52,915 nucleotides of DNA from Bacteroidales bacterium (GTDB taxonomy: Bacteria > Bacteroidota > Bacteroidia > Bacteroidales > F082): positions 1-52,915 of the forward strand of contig JAFXMK010000015.1 of the NCBI GenBank assembly GCA_017530365.1. The letters are read 5' to 3'. Position 1 is the stretch's first letter, and the number at the start of each line of letters is the position of its first letter. Under the pieces are notes generated by a model that was not told where the DNA came from, did not search any database, and was given only the letters and a program-made list of their open reading frames with translations. Below, in pieces: positions 31,558 through 40,819 of this stretch. The position numbers and the translations under genes were made by a program.

Positions 31558-34410
31558 ATGCCCGAAATGTCCACCAAGTTTGTCCCCAAACACAAAGGCG
31601 ACAAAAACCCCAACCCGAAACTGATCAAGTTCGTCCGTCATGTCACGGACCGCATCCCCGGCAAACTGAAGATGACCACTGACGGTCCCGAATACTGGGG
31701 ACTGGCCTGCATCTTTGAAGACGAGATGGATGCGCAAACCCGCGAGGCCTCGCTCGACCTGCTCCTGGACATGCTGCCAGGCAAGCCGCTGAAGGTCCGC
31801 GAACACCGTACTTACAAGCTCCTCCACGAATGGAACGCCAAGAAACACTATACCCCCGACGACGCCTCGTTCGACGAGCTGCTGGACAAGCTGTCCTATT
31901 TCGGGATGCTGGAGTACGACTATGGTGACAAATACACCAAGGACGGTCCCGTGCCTGGCACCACCTTCAACCGTGAAGACCGCATCTATTGGGTCCCTAT
32001 GTTTGTTCCGGGATCAGCCGAATATACCAACATGAACGTCGAGCTGATGGACAAACATCCCGAGCTGGCCATGTTCTTCGAGCGGATGACCTTCCTCCCG
32101 TTGGAGAAGATCACCCCGAGCATCCCCATGGGAGGTGCCGGCATCGGCATGCACGTCATCCCAGTGGAGAAAGCCATCTCCATGGAGAACCAAAGTATCG
32201 ACATCGAACATATCTCATACTGGCTCAAACGCTATGAGGGCCACCTCGGCGTGGGCATCTGCTCCTGCCGCTACGGGCGAAAGAAACTCGACGAGGGCTG
32301 CGCCGACGACTACCGCGACTGGTGCATCGGAGTGGGCGACATGGCCGACTACCTGGCAGAGACGGGCCGTGGCCATTACATCACCTACGATGAGGCGATA
32401 GCCATCCTCAAGAAAGCCGAGGACCACGGCTTCGTGCATCAGGTGACCAACATCGATGGCGAGGGAAAGATCTTCGCCATCTGCAACTGCAACGTCAAGA
32501 TTTGCAACGCCTTAAGAACGTCACAACTATTCAATACTCCCAACCTGTCGCGTAGCGCCTACGTGGCCAAGGTGGATCCTAACAATTGCGTGGCTTGCGG
32601 TCGCTGCGTGGAATACTGTCCCGCTGGCGCCGTGAGGCTGGGCCAGAAGCTCTGCACCAAACATGGCGAGCAGACCTATCCCAAACAAGAGCTGCCTGAC
32701 GCCAGGAAATGGGGTCCGCACAAATGGGACGAAGACTACCGCGACAAGAACCGCATCAACTGCTACCCGACGGGTACGGCACCTTGTAAGACGGCCTGTC
32801 CGGCCCACATCGCTGTGCAAGGCTATCTGAAGAAAGCCGCTGAAGGCAAATACACCGAGGCGCTGGAGCTCATCAAACGCGAGAACCCGTTCCCAGCCGT
32901 ATGCGGACGTGTCTGCAACCGCCGCTGCGAGGACGCCTGTACCCGTGGCACCATCGACCAGCCCATCGCCATCGACGCCGTCAAGAAGTTCATCGCGGAA
33001 CAGGACCTCAAGGCTGAGACACGTTTCGTGCCCGAGGTGAACATCTGCTCCAACGTGCAAGATCATTGGGAAGAGAAGATCGCCATCATCGGTGGCGGTC
33101 CCGCTGGCTTGAGCTGCGCCTATTACCTCGCCACCATGGGCTACAAACCCACGGTGTTCGAGAAGTCGGAGATCCCAGGCGGCATGCTGCAGTATGGCAT
33201 CCCGTCCTACAAGCTGGGCAAGGACGTCCTCAAGGCCGAGATTGACATCATGCGTGAGATCGGCGTGGACATCCGCACCGGCGTGGAAGTAGGGAAGGAC
33301 CTCACCATCCAACAGCTCCGTGATCAAGGCTACAAGGGCTTCTACGTGGCCATCGGCTGCCAAGGCGGCAAGCTGCCAGGCATCCAAGGCGAGACCCTCG
33401 AGGGCACCATCACCGCCATCGATTTCCTGCATGCCATGAACTGCGGTCCCAACAACCTCTCAACTCTCACCTCTCAACTCTCAACTAAAAAAGTAGTGGT
33501 GGTCGGTGGTGGTAACGTCGCTATCGACGCGGCACGTGTTGCCAAACGCAGCGGTGCCTCTGAAGTCACCATGCTCTCGCTCGAGACGGAAGACATCATG
33601 CCCGCCTCGCAAGAGGAACGTCGCGAAGCCCGCGAAGACGGCGTGGTGATCAATCCCGGATGGGGACCGAAGGAGGTGCTAGGAGAAAGTGGAAAGGTTA
33701 AAGGTATTGTCTTCAAGAAATGCACTGCTGTGTATGACGCTGAAAAACGTTTCAATCCGCAATATGACGAGAACGAGACCATTACCTTGGATGCCGACTT
33801 GGTGATCTTCGCCATTGGTCAGACCGTCATCCTCAAGGATCTTCTGAAAGACACCAAAGTGGAGTTCTTCCGTGGCGTCTATCCCGTGGCCGACAAGCTG
33901 ACCTACCAGACCGCCGAGGAAGACATCTTCGTGGGCGGCGACTGCTTCACGGGTCCCAAGTTCGCCATCGATGCCATCGCCGCTGGCAAGGAAGCCGCCG
34001 AGAGCGTGCACCGTTATGTGCAGCATGGCCATCTGACCATCGGCCGCAACCGCCGCGACTTTATCGAACTCAACAAGGACGACATCGAGGTGGCCTCGTA
34101 CGATAACACGGCACGCCAGGTCGAAGGTGAAGCCCACGACCGCGATCCATTCAGCGAATACCATCTTACCCTTACCGAGGAACAGGTGCGCAAGGAGACG
34201 GCACGCTGCCTGAGCTGTGGCGCCTCCGTCGTCGATACGAACCGCTGCATCGGCTGCGGCGTGTGCACCACCAAGTGCGCCTTCGATGCCATCCACCTGC
34301 ACCGCGATAACCCCGATGCCAGCAACATGGTGGTCTCTGAAAAGAAATTCGGTGCCATCCTGCCATACATGCTCAAACGCACCGGTAAAATCATCTTCGG
34401 CAAAAAGTAA
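31558..34410 (+). CDS. Large Fe-S flavoprotein oxidoreductase (GltD-like core)
   Basis: A 950-residue soluble protein. Residues ~1-330 have Cys-rich patches (ICSCRYG, CADDYRDWC, ICNCNVKIC). A 4Fe-4S ferredoxin segment, NCVACGRCVEYCPAGAV, is at ~340. A GltD/DPD-type Fe-S domain follows (CKTACPAHIAVQGYL, CGRVCNRRCEDACTRG, ~400-480). Then FAD binding, IIGGGPAGLSCAYYLATMG (~507), and NAD(P)H binding, VVVVGGGNVAIDAARVAKRS (~645). A C-terminal 4Fe-4S segment, CIGCGVCTTKC, is at ~895. It probably moves electrons between NAD(P)H and ferredoxin or another Fe-S partner. The position between hypB and hypA suggests a link to hydrogen metabolism, but no hydrogenase subunit is in the window. A 12-residue Ser/Thr/Leu insert (~633-644) is encoded by a simple repeat. 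Confidence 0.82.
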   Translation: MPEMSTKFVPKHKGDKNPNPKLIKFVRHVTDRIPGKLKMTTDGPEYWGLACIFEDEMDAQTREASLDLLLDMLPGKPLKVREHRTYKLLHEWNAKKHYTPDDASFDELLDKLSYFGMLEYDYGDKYTKDGPVPGTTFNREDRIYWVPMFVPGSAEYTNMNVELMDKHPELAMFFERMTFLPLEKITPSIPMGGAGIGMHVIPVEKAISMENQSIDIEHISYWLKRYEGHLGVGICSCRYGRKKLDEGCADDYRDWCIGVGDMADYLAETGRGHYITYDEAIAILKKAEDHGFVHQVTNIDGEGKIFAICNCNVKICNALRTSQLFNTPNLSRSAYVAKVDPNNCVACGRCVEYCPAGAVRLGQKLCTKHGEQTYPKQELPDARKWGPHKWDEDYRDKNRINCYPTGTAPCKTACPAHIAVQGYLKKAAEGKYTEALELIKRENPFPAVCGRVCNRRCEDACTRGTIDQPIAIDAVKKFIAEQDLKAETRFVPEVNICSNVQDHWEEKIAIIGGGPAGLSCAYYLATMGYKPTVFEKSEIPGGMLQYGIPSYKLGKDVLKAEIDIMREIGVDIRTGVEVGKDLTIQQLRDQGYKGFYVAIGCQGGKLPGIQGETLEGTITAIDFLHAMNCGPNNLSTLTSQLSTKKVVVVGGGNVAIDAARVAKRSGASEVTMLSLETEDIMPASQEERREAREDGVVINPGWGPKEVLGESGKVKGIVFKKCTAVYDAEKRFNPQYDENETITLDADLVIFAIGQTVILKDLLKDTKVEFFRGVYPVADKLTYQTAEEDIFVGGDCFTGPKFAIDAIAAGKEAAESVHRYVQHGHLTIGRNRRDFIELNKDDIEVASYDNTARQVEGEAHDRDPFSEYHLTLTEEQVRKETARCLSCGASVVDTNRCIGCGVCTTKCAFDAIHLHRDNPDASNMVVSEKKFGAILPYMLKRTGKIIFGKK

Positions 34411-34415
34411 TCGCC

Positions 34416-34757
34416 ATGCACGAACTAGGAATTGTGTTTTATATCATTAAGGACGTCAAGCAAGTGGCGGAGGAGAACCACGTGGAGCATGTCTCCAGCG
34501 TTGTGATGGACATCGGCGAGGTCTCGACGGTGGTTCCGCATCTGCTCACCGACTGCTGGCATTGGGCAGCCGACAAGGAACCCGTCTTGAAAGGTTGCGA
34601 GATGAAGGTCAACACCATCCCGGCCGTCACCTGGTGCGACGCGTGCAAAACAGAATACGAGACCGTCAAATACGGCAAGACCTGTCCCCACTGCAACAGC
34701 GACAACACCTGGCTGCTCCGGGGCAACGAAGTCGAAATAAATAGTATCATCGTTTAA
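34416..34757 (+). CDS. hypA: HypA, nickel metallochaperone
   Basis: A 113-residue protein. It starts MHELGIV, in which the Met-His-Glu terminus binds Ni. The zinc domain is CDACKTEYET...CPHCNSDN (two CxxC pairs, ~72-94). It should pair with HypB, encoded two genes upstream, to load Ni into hydrogenase. It starts 5 bp after the flavoprotein stop. No hypCDEF or hydrogenase genes are in the window, so the client enzyme must be elsewhere. Confidence 0.92.
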   Translation: MHELGIVFYIIKDVKQVAEENHVEHVSSVVMDIGEVSTVVPHLLTDCWHWAADKEPVLKGCEMKVNTIPAVTWCDACKTEYETVKYGKTCPHCNSDNTWLLRGNEVEINSIIV

Positions 34758-34790
34758 TTGAGTTACTCCTAACCCCTAACTTATAAAAAA

Positions 34791-35153
34791 ATGTCCTGTT
34801 TCATTGTTCCTTTAACCCAAGCGCTGGCAACCACCGCTTACCGAAAAAGACATCAAGAATCCATCAACAACCCCAAGTCATCAGTGCTGAAGCGGCATCT
34901 TCCTGCATTGGAGAAGATGCTGTGGGGCGGCTCGGTGATGCTTGTCGTTGACCACGTCATCAACGGAGAGGTCACCTGGCGCTATCCCTTCTTTACGGCC
35001 CTGGAAAGCGCAGGCGGCGGCCAGATCATGCTTAAAGAAATGCTTACGGTAGGCCTACCTATGTCGTTGGTTTTAACCTTAGTATGGATCGGTTATGCTC
35101 TCCTCAAAGAGCATCGTAGAACCATTGCCAAAACTGAACAACTGAACAACTGA
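34791..35153 (+). CDS. Small two-span membrane protein
   Basis: A 120-residue protein with hydrophobic segments at about 44-62 (MLWGGSVMLVVDHVI) and 85-106 (VGLPMSLVLTLVWIGYALL). The N-terminus, MSCFIVPLTQALATTAYRK, looks like a short amphipathic or membrane segment. It is unknown to me. The next gene, a DUF5692 protein, starts 21 bp later and the two probably act together. Confidence 0.65.
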   Translation: MSCFIVPLTQALATTAYRKRHQESINNPKSSVLKRHLPALEKMLWGGSVMLVVDHVINGEVTWRYPFFTALESAGGGQIMLKEMLTVGLPMSLVLTLVWIGYALLKEHRRTIAKTEQLNN

Positions 35154-35173
35154 TTAACTTTAAATTTATATCC

Positions 35174-36277
35174 ATGTTTTTCCAAGTTTATGGCGCTAAT
35201 GCGCTGCCTCAGTGGGGAATGATGCTCGTTGTCCTCGCAGGCCTCATCCTTTTGAACGAGTTTGCCCGTCGCACCAAGTTCGGCGGTATCTTTACTTTCT
35301 TGGTAGTTCCGGTGGCCCTTACCGCCTACTTCCTCGCCATTTGGATTGGCGTACGGAACGGTGCCCAATGGGCACTTGAAAACCAGACCCATGTCTATAT
35401 GCAAGGTTGGTTCCACTATGCCAAACTCTATGCAGCCACAGCCGGATGTATCGGCTTTATGATGATCAAGTATAAGTGGGGCATCGGTGCCAAACACTGG
35501 TTCAAGCCCTTCCCGTTTATCATTGTGGCCATCAACATCCTGATTGCCTGCGTCTCCGACTTCGAGAGCGCCGTGATGGGATGGAACAAGTGGTGGCTCA
35601 CCTCTGAAGGTGTATGGCAGTATGGTGGCTGGCACAACGTCTTCAACGGCGTGGCCGGTTTGTTCAACATCTTCTGCATGACCGCTTGGTGGAATGTGTA
35701 TGGCTCTAAGGACAAGAAAGATATGATCTGGGCCGACATGACCTGGGTCTATATCGTCATCTACGACATCTGGAACTTTGCTTACACCTACAACTGCCTG
35801 CCGACGCACAGCTGGTACTGCGGTATCGCTCTGCTGCTGGCTCCTACGGTAGCTGCTCTTCTTTGGAACCGTGGTGGTTGGATCCAGAACCGCGCCAACA
35901 CGCTGGCCATTTGGTGCATGTTCGCTCAGGTGTTCCCGCTCTTCCAGGAGACCTTCAAAGACGGTCGCCAGTGGTTCAGCTGGGCTACGCTTCCCGTCCT
36001 CTATCCCGAAGGTGTCGGCACCATCGAGAAACTGTATGCTGCCGGTGGACAAGCTGCCGTTGACGGCATTGTGGGTACTACCGTAGATCCTTCCGTCGTG
36101 GCGGCCAATCCCACCATGATGGTCGTGATCAGCGCACTCGCTCTGGTAGTGAATATCGTTGCCTTAGGCTATATCATCTGCGTGTCGAAGAAACGCCACA
36201 TCAACCCGTACAAGGAAGACGTCTTCGTCAACCAGAAGTACTACAAGGATGCCATGGCCCGCGCCGACGTCGATTAA
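35174..36277 (+). CDS. DUF5692-family multi-span membrane protein
   Basis: A 367-residue integral membrane protein with about nine hydrophobic segments and many Trp and Tyr residues (NEFARRTKFGGIFTFLVVPV, DMTWVYIVIYDIWNFAYTYN, LPTHSWYCGIALLLAPT). The pattern matches DUF5692, found in anaerobic Bacteroidota and Firmicutes; its function is unknown. The C-terminus (KKRHINPYKEDVF) is cytoplasmic by charge. It is expressed with the preceding small membrane protein; a role in transport or sensing is possible but unsupported. Confidence 0.72.
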   Translation: MFFQVYGANALPQWGMMLVVLAGLILLNEFARRTKFGGIFTFLVVPVALTAYFLAIWIGVRNGAQWALENQTHVYMQGWFHYAKLYAATAGCIGFMMIKYKWGIGAKHWFKPFPFIIVAINILIACVSDFESAVMGWNKWWLTSEGVWQYGGWHNVFNGVAGLFNIFCMTAWWNVYGSKDKKDMIWADMTWVYIVIYDIWNFAYTYNCLPTHSWYCGIALLLAPTVAALLWNRGGWIQNRANTLAIWCMFAQVFPLFQETFKDGRQWFSWATLPVLYPEGVGTIEKLYAAGGQAAVDGIVGTTVDPSVVAANPTMMVVISALALVVNIVALGYIICVSKKRHINPYKEDVFVNQKYYKDAMARADVD

Positions 36278-36298
36278 ACTTTACTAATGTCAATCACA

Positions 36299-37336
36299 AT
36301 GAAAAAACTAACATTTCTGCTTGCAGCACTCGTGTTGTTCATGATGGGCTGCAACCAACCTAAGACCCCTAAGGCCACCCCGTTGCCGGCAGATATCGCC
36401 AAATACGACATGGTGATGCTCGATGAGGGACAGCTCAATTTCTACAACACTGCCACAAGTGTCATGACGCCCTTGGAAGCTGAGAAAGACAGCGTGGTGA
36501 ATGCACATTTTGAGCCTGATATCGTTTATTATTGCGTGGCCAAGGACAACCATATCCTGCTGCGTTGCATCGACCTGTCACAGTCCAATCCACAGCCCAA
36601 AGAGCTGTGTGACTGGGGCGTGCCCTACGTCGATTGCGTGACCGAGACCTACGGTGAGGTGTCTCCTTTGGAATTCTACCGTGGGAGAAACACGCTGGGC
36701 TTGTATCATAACTTCAGTTGGGACGGCTACTGGTTTAACGAACAGAAGCTTTACGACCTGGAGACGGGCGAGATCGCCGACTGGACTTGGGAATGGGAAG
36801 AGGCAGGGTATGCCTCCGATGAGGAACAGTCAGAAGAGGACTACCATTACGTCAGTACTGCCGACGAGCTAAGAGAATATCTCCAGCAGATCGAAAACCG
36901 CTATTACTTTATTGATGGCGACACCATCTGCTTGACGGATGAGATCGACCTCAGCCTCTATGGCAGCGACGATCCCGATTACATGGTGGAACCGGAGTAC
37001 GAGTACATTTCTTCTTCACCCGACAACTCGAAGGTGCTCTATATGGTCATCTTGGACTGGGGTGACTTCCCGCACGGCATCCTGGGCATCTCCAGCATTG
37101 ACGGAAAGATTCAGATGCCGATCGAAGACACCGACTGCACAGGCTACAATGCCCAATGGCTCGACGATGGTTCACTGGTGTATGTAGGGGAGGAACCGCT
37201 CTCACCGGATGATCCCGATGCCGAGAACCATTACCACTACCGTCCACACTGCATCAAGCGCATCTATCCCGACGGACACACCGAGATCATCGCCCATTGC
37301 GGTGAATTCGTAATGAAGCAACCTGTAGTTCAATAA
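36299..37336 (+). CDS. Lipoprotein, first of three paralogues
   Basis: A 345-residue protein from ATG 36,299. Signal peptide MKKLTFLLAALVLFMMGC ends in a lipobox Cys, so it is a lipoprotein. The mature part has the opening YDMVMLDEGQLNFYNTATSV and PLEAEKDSVVNAHFEPDI, shared with the next two genes, and a later SSPDNSKVLYM...AQWLDDGSLVYVGEEP, like blades of a TolB/WD-type propeller. The function is unknown. A terminator follows, so it is probably separate from the next two genes. Confidence 0.78.
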   Translation: MKKLTFLLAALVLFMMGCNQPKTPKATPLPADIAKYDMVMLDEGQLNFYNTATSVMTPLEAEKDSVVNAHFEPDIVYYCVAKDNHILLRCIDLSQSNPQPKELCDWGVPYVDCVTETYGEVSPLEFYRGRNTLGLYHNFSWDGYWFNEQKLYDLETGEIADWTWEWEEAGYASDEEQSEEDYHYVSTADELREYLQQIENRYYFIDGDTICLTDEIDLSLYGSDDPDYMVEPEYEYISSSPDNSKVLYMVILDWGDFPHGILGISSIDGKIQMPIEDTDCTGYNAQWLDDGSLVYVGEEPLSPDDPDAENHYHYRPHCIKRIYPDGHTEIIAHCGEFVMKQPVVQ

Positions 37337-37358
37337 TTTAATTGATTCTTAATTTTAA

Positions 37359-37392
37359 ATGGAGACAGTCTTCGGATTGTCTCCATTTTTTT
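37359..37392 (+). terminator. Terminator after the first lipoprotein gene
   Basis: ATGGAGACAgTC pairs with GAtTGTCTCCAT around a TTCG tetraloop (one G-U/T-G type mismatch), followed by seven T. Confidence 0.85.
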
Positions 37393-37448
37393 ATAATTTT
37401 ACGAGCTCAATCATCTATGATATAAAACAACATAAAATCTAATACAAA

Positions 37449-38903
37449 ATGAAAAAAACACTCTTTTTTCTCATTGCCATCATGGCATTCGGACTGGTTG
37501 GTTGCGAACGCACACCTGAGTCCAGCACATCCAAAGTCGATATGGTCGTCATCCAACATGGTCAGATGCAATTCTACGATCATGCCACACAAAAAGTGAC
37601 CCCTTACGAAGCCGAAAAAGACAGCGTCGTCAATGTTGTATTCGACGACGACAACCATCTGTATTACACCTCGGCCAACCAACAAGACATCAAGCTGAAG
37701 ATGATCGACCTCAACGTGAAAAATCCACAACCGACGTTATGTGCCGACTGGCAACTGACGCTGGAACAGATCACCGACGAAATGTTTGACAGCGATGCCT
37801 GTGCGTTGAACAAGGACAAAAGTGGCAACCTCTATATCTTGAATATGTCACCATACGATGAAGGTGACGAGTTGGAATGCTATAATATCGCCTCAGGTAA
37901 GGCTAGATTCATGTCCTATAACGATTATTGGGAGCAATACAACACGTATGAATTTTACAACAACGACCAGTTCTATAACGGTGATGGCATGTTCTACTAT
38001 GTCACGCCTGAAGGCAAGTATTGCCTGACCGACCAGATGGATTTTATGCCTCTTTTCCAAGACGAGGAATGTTTGCGTTACCTGCATTTCTACCCGGAGG
38101 AGATCAGTCCTGATGGCAAAAAAGTCATTATCAAGGCTAACAGCGAGATGGGAGAGTTGGACTATGGCTATCATTGCGTGGCTACCCTTGATGGCAAGCA
38201 GCAAAACATCTTGACCGATTCCGACCTCAGGTCTTATTATCCACAATGGCTGTCGGACGGCTCGCTGGTTTATGTGGGAGAGGAGCCAAGACCTACTGAC
38301 GATCCTTACTACGATGCCGAGTGGAACAACACCCGTTATTGCATCAAGATTTTGGCGCCCGATGGTACCGCCTCCGTCCTGGTTTCGGATGCCAAGGAGT
38401 TTTTCTTCAATCCCATCTACACTCCCGCGACGACGCAACATGAAGGACAAATGACCCTTGAAGGCTACGACCAAGCTACCTTCGACAATGGAAAAGTGAC
38501 TTTCGTCAACTCCTCAACCAACCAATCCATCGCTTTCGATGCTGAAAAGAACTACGTGGTCAACGGCGTCTTCTACAGAGACTATTCTTTCTATTACACC
38601 GTTTCCATCGGTGACGAGTTGTATCTGAAACAGATTGATCTCTATGATTATCCAGTCAACCCACAACTGCTTGGCGACTGGAACCTGAAACTGAGCGACT
38701 GTTACTCCGAAAGCTGTGGAAAAACCGCATCGATGAATAATTTCGATGCCGTCTTTGATGGTTTCGCCTATGTCGTGCTGACAACAATAGAATACGGCTT
38801 GGATGAAAAGTCCTGTGAGTTCAAAAACACCCGGTACTTCAATGGATACAATGGCGTGAGGACTGATGGGTGGCCTGAGCAATGCGTTGAAAGGAACGAC
38901 TGA
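37449..38903 (+). CDS. Lipoprotein, second paralogue
   Basis: A 484-residue protein. Signal peptide MKKTLFFLIAIMAFGLVGC carries a lipobox. The mature sequence VDMVVIQHGQMQFYDHATQK, YEAEKDSVVNVVFDDDNHLY and NPQPTLCADWQLTLEQ is strongly similar to the next gene. The repeat-like SPDGKKVIIKA...PQWLSDGSLVYVGEEP suggests beta-propeller blades. The first module is followed by a second, shorter copy of the opening (ATFDNGKVTFVNSSTN, ~345 on). Surface-exposed or periplasmic; function unknown. It starts the operon with the third paralogue and the TPM protein. Confidence 0.78.
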   Translation: MKKTLFFLIAIMAFGLVGCERTPESSTSKVDMVVIQHGQMQFYDHATQKVTPYEAEKDSVVNVVFDDDNHLYYTSANQQDIKLKMIDLNVKNPQPTLCADWQLTLEQITDEMFDSDACALNKDKSGNLYILNMSPYDEGDELECYNIASGKARFMSYNDYWEQYNTYEFYNNDQFYNGDGMFYYVTPEGKYCLTDQMDFMPLFQDEECLRYLHFYPEEISPDGKKVIIKANSEMGELDYGYHCVATLDGKQQNILTDSDLRSYYPQWLSDGSLVYVGEEPRPTDDPYYDAEWNNTRYCIKILAPDGTASVLVSDAKEFFFNPIYTPATTQHEGQMTLEGYDQATFDNGKVTFVNSSTNQSIAFDAEKNYVVNGVFYRDYSFYYTVSIGDELYLKQIDLYDYPVNPQLLGDWNLKLSDCYSESCGKTASMNNFDAVFDGFAYVVLTTIEYGLDEKSCEFKNTRYFNGYNGVRTDGWPEQCVERND

Positions 38904-38920
38904 ATTTAAAACCAACGAAT

Positions 38921-40819
38921 ATGAAAAAAACGATCTTCTTTTTGATAGCTGTTATGGCATTAGTGGTCACAGGCTGCGACTGGTTCCACAAGGCCGACCT
39001 TTCAATGGTGGACATGGTGGTCATCCAACATGGCCAGATGCTATTCTATAACCATGCGACCCAAAAGCTGACACCATACGAAGCAGAGAAAGACAGCGTG
39101 GTCAATTTGGCATTCGACAACAACAACCACCTGTATTACACCACTGCCAAGCAGCAAGACCTGAAGCTGAAGATGCTCGATCTCAACGCCAAGAATCCAC
39201 AGCCCACTTTGTGCGCTGACTGGCAGCTGACGCTTGACGAGGTTACCGACTTTATGTTTGGTACCGGCGTTTGCCCTTTGAATATCGAATCAAGCTTTGA
39301 AAACCTCTACCTTGTCAATCAATCCTACACTGAAGAAGGTATTGATGTAGAGACTTACAACATACCGTCAGGCAAGACCGGCACGTTGTCGTACGAGGAA
39401 CACATGGGAATCTATCCGGAACTGCTCTCTTCCAATCCCAACCTCGACAAGGACCGTTACTATTGCGAAGATGGCAAGTTCTATCATATCACAAACGATG
39501 GCAAGGTCTGCTTGAACGACAAGATCGACTATAATGCCCTTTTCATGGGAGAAGACCTGGAAGACGTGTCCTTCTATCCAATGGCGGTAAGTCCTGATGG
39601 TCAGAAAATCGCATTTGATGCAAACTGGGAGATCGGAGAAGGATGGGGCTTCTATTGCGTGGCTAGCCTTGACGGGAAAAACCAGAAGGCGCTGCCCGAT
39701 TCCGATAACTGGACTTTGGGACCACAATGGCTCTCCGACGGCACCTTAGTCTATGTGGGAAATGAGCCAAGACCCAAAGACGATCCGACCTACGATGAGG
39801 AGTGGAACAACACACGCCATTGCATCAAGACAGAGGCTCCCGATGGGAAAGTATCCCTCTTGGTTTCCGATGCCAAAGATTTCTACATGAATCCCGTGGG
39901 AACGACAATGTCGCCGAGAAAGGAGAAACAAGCCTCGCTTGAAGGCTGCGACATGGCCATCTTCGATAATGGCAAAGTGACGTTCTACAACTCATCGACC
40001 AATGAGTTCATCCCATTTGTCGCTGAGAACGACTATGTGGTGAGCGGCGTCTTCCATGAAGACTATGCCTTCTATTATACCGTTGCCATTGGCGACAACC
40101 TTTATTTAAAAGAGATGTATGTGGGAGACTATCAAACAGAGCCGCATTTGATTGGCGGCTGGGACCTGAAGTGGAGCGACTGCGTTTCGGCCGACTCCCT
40201 AGAATTCGCGAGGATGACTTCCTACTTGTATATGCCGCTGATTATGATTGCGTATGACTATGTGGAGGATTTTGAAGAATTTACGGCAAACAAGTATTTC
40301 AATTGCTTCACCCAGAAAAAAACCGACCGTTATTGGCCTGACGACATCAGTGAAGATGAAGGGGACGACAAGGCCGTTGCCCAATACATTGATGACGAGC
40401 GTTTGTTTATCCAAGTGTCGGTTCCCGCAGAAGACGACGAGGAAGAAGACAAGAGCGTTTACTACTATGGAACAGAGGAGAGAAGTAGGGTTTGCCTCAA
40501 CGACAAACTCGAAATCCCCAAGGGAGAATACTCTTACGAGCCTCAGTTCGACTTCTACAGCATCAGTCCCACACGCGAGAGCGTGGTCTTCGGTGCCTAT
40601 ACCGACTGGGGTCATGTCGGCCATGGTCCGCTCTGCTTTGCCACCCTCGACGGGAAAACGCAACTGGCGCTGCCCAACACCGATGCCGCCAATGTCTATT
40701 ACGGCTGGCTGAACGACGGCAAGCTAGCTTATGCTGAATATCGTGGCATTTTTACAGTCGCAACTGACGGGACAGTCACACAACTGTCACCGGCACACAG
40801 ATTCGTTACGATGAAATGA
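38921..40819 (+). CDS. Lipoprotein, third and longest paralogue
   Basis: A 632-residue protein with signal peptide MKKTIFFLIAVMALVVTGC and a lipobox. It begins like the second paralogue (VDMVVIQHGQMLFYNHATQK, YEAEKDSVVNLAFDNNNHLY) and has an added second half, with CDMAIFDNGKVTFYNSSTNE at ~345 and a further module with SPTRESVVFGAYTDWG at ~565 and LPNTDAANVYYGWLNDGKL. This looks like growth by repeat addition: one module in the first paralogue, one and a half in the second, two here. An acidic stretch (EDDEEEDK, ~510) separates the modules. Its stop overlaps the next gene's start (ATGA). Confidence 0.78.
   Translation: MKKTIFFLIAVMALVVTGCDWFHKADLSMVDMVVIQHGQMLFYNHATQKLTPYEAEKDSVVNLAFDNNNHLYYTTAKQQDLKLKMLDLNAKNPQPTLCADWQLTLDEVTDFMFGTGVCPLNIESSFENLYLVNQSYTEEGIDVETYNIPSGKTGTLSYEEHMGIYPELLSSNPNLDKDRYYCEDGKFYHITNDGKVCLNDKIDYNALFMGEDLEDVSFYPMAVSPDGQKIAFDANWEIGEGWGFYCVASLDGKNQKALPDSDNWTLGPQWLSDGTLVYVGNEPRPKDDPTYDEEWNNTRHCIKTEAPDGKVSLLVSDAKDFYMNPVGTTMSPRKEKQASLEGCDMAIFDNGKVTFYNSSTNEFIPFVAENDYVVSGVFHEDYAFYYTVAIGDNLYLKEMYVGDYQTEPHLIGGWDLKWSDCVSADSLEFARMTSYLYMPLIMIAYDYVEDFEEFTANKYFNCFTQKKTDRYWPDDISEDEGDDKAVAQYIDDERLFIQVSVPAEDDEEEDKSVYYYGTEERSRVCLNDKLEIPKGEYSYEPQFDFYSISPTRESVVFGAYTDWGHVGHGPLCFATLDGKTQLALPNTDAANVYYGWLNDGKLAYAEYRGIFTVATDGTVTQLSPAHRFVTMK

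Noticed and set aside
32527-33432. 301-codon minus-strand open frame opposite the Fe-S flavoprotein
   Set aside because: Shadow of a GC-rich gene; the plus strand carries the cofactor-binding motifs, and there is no promoter on the minus strand.
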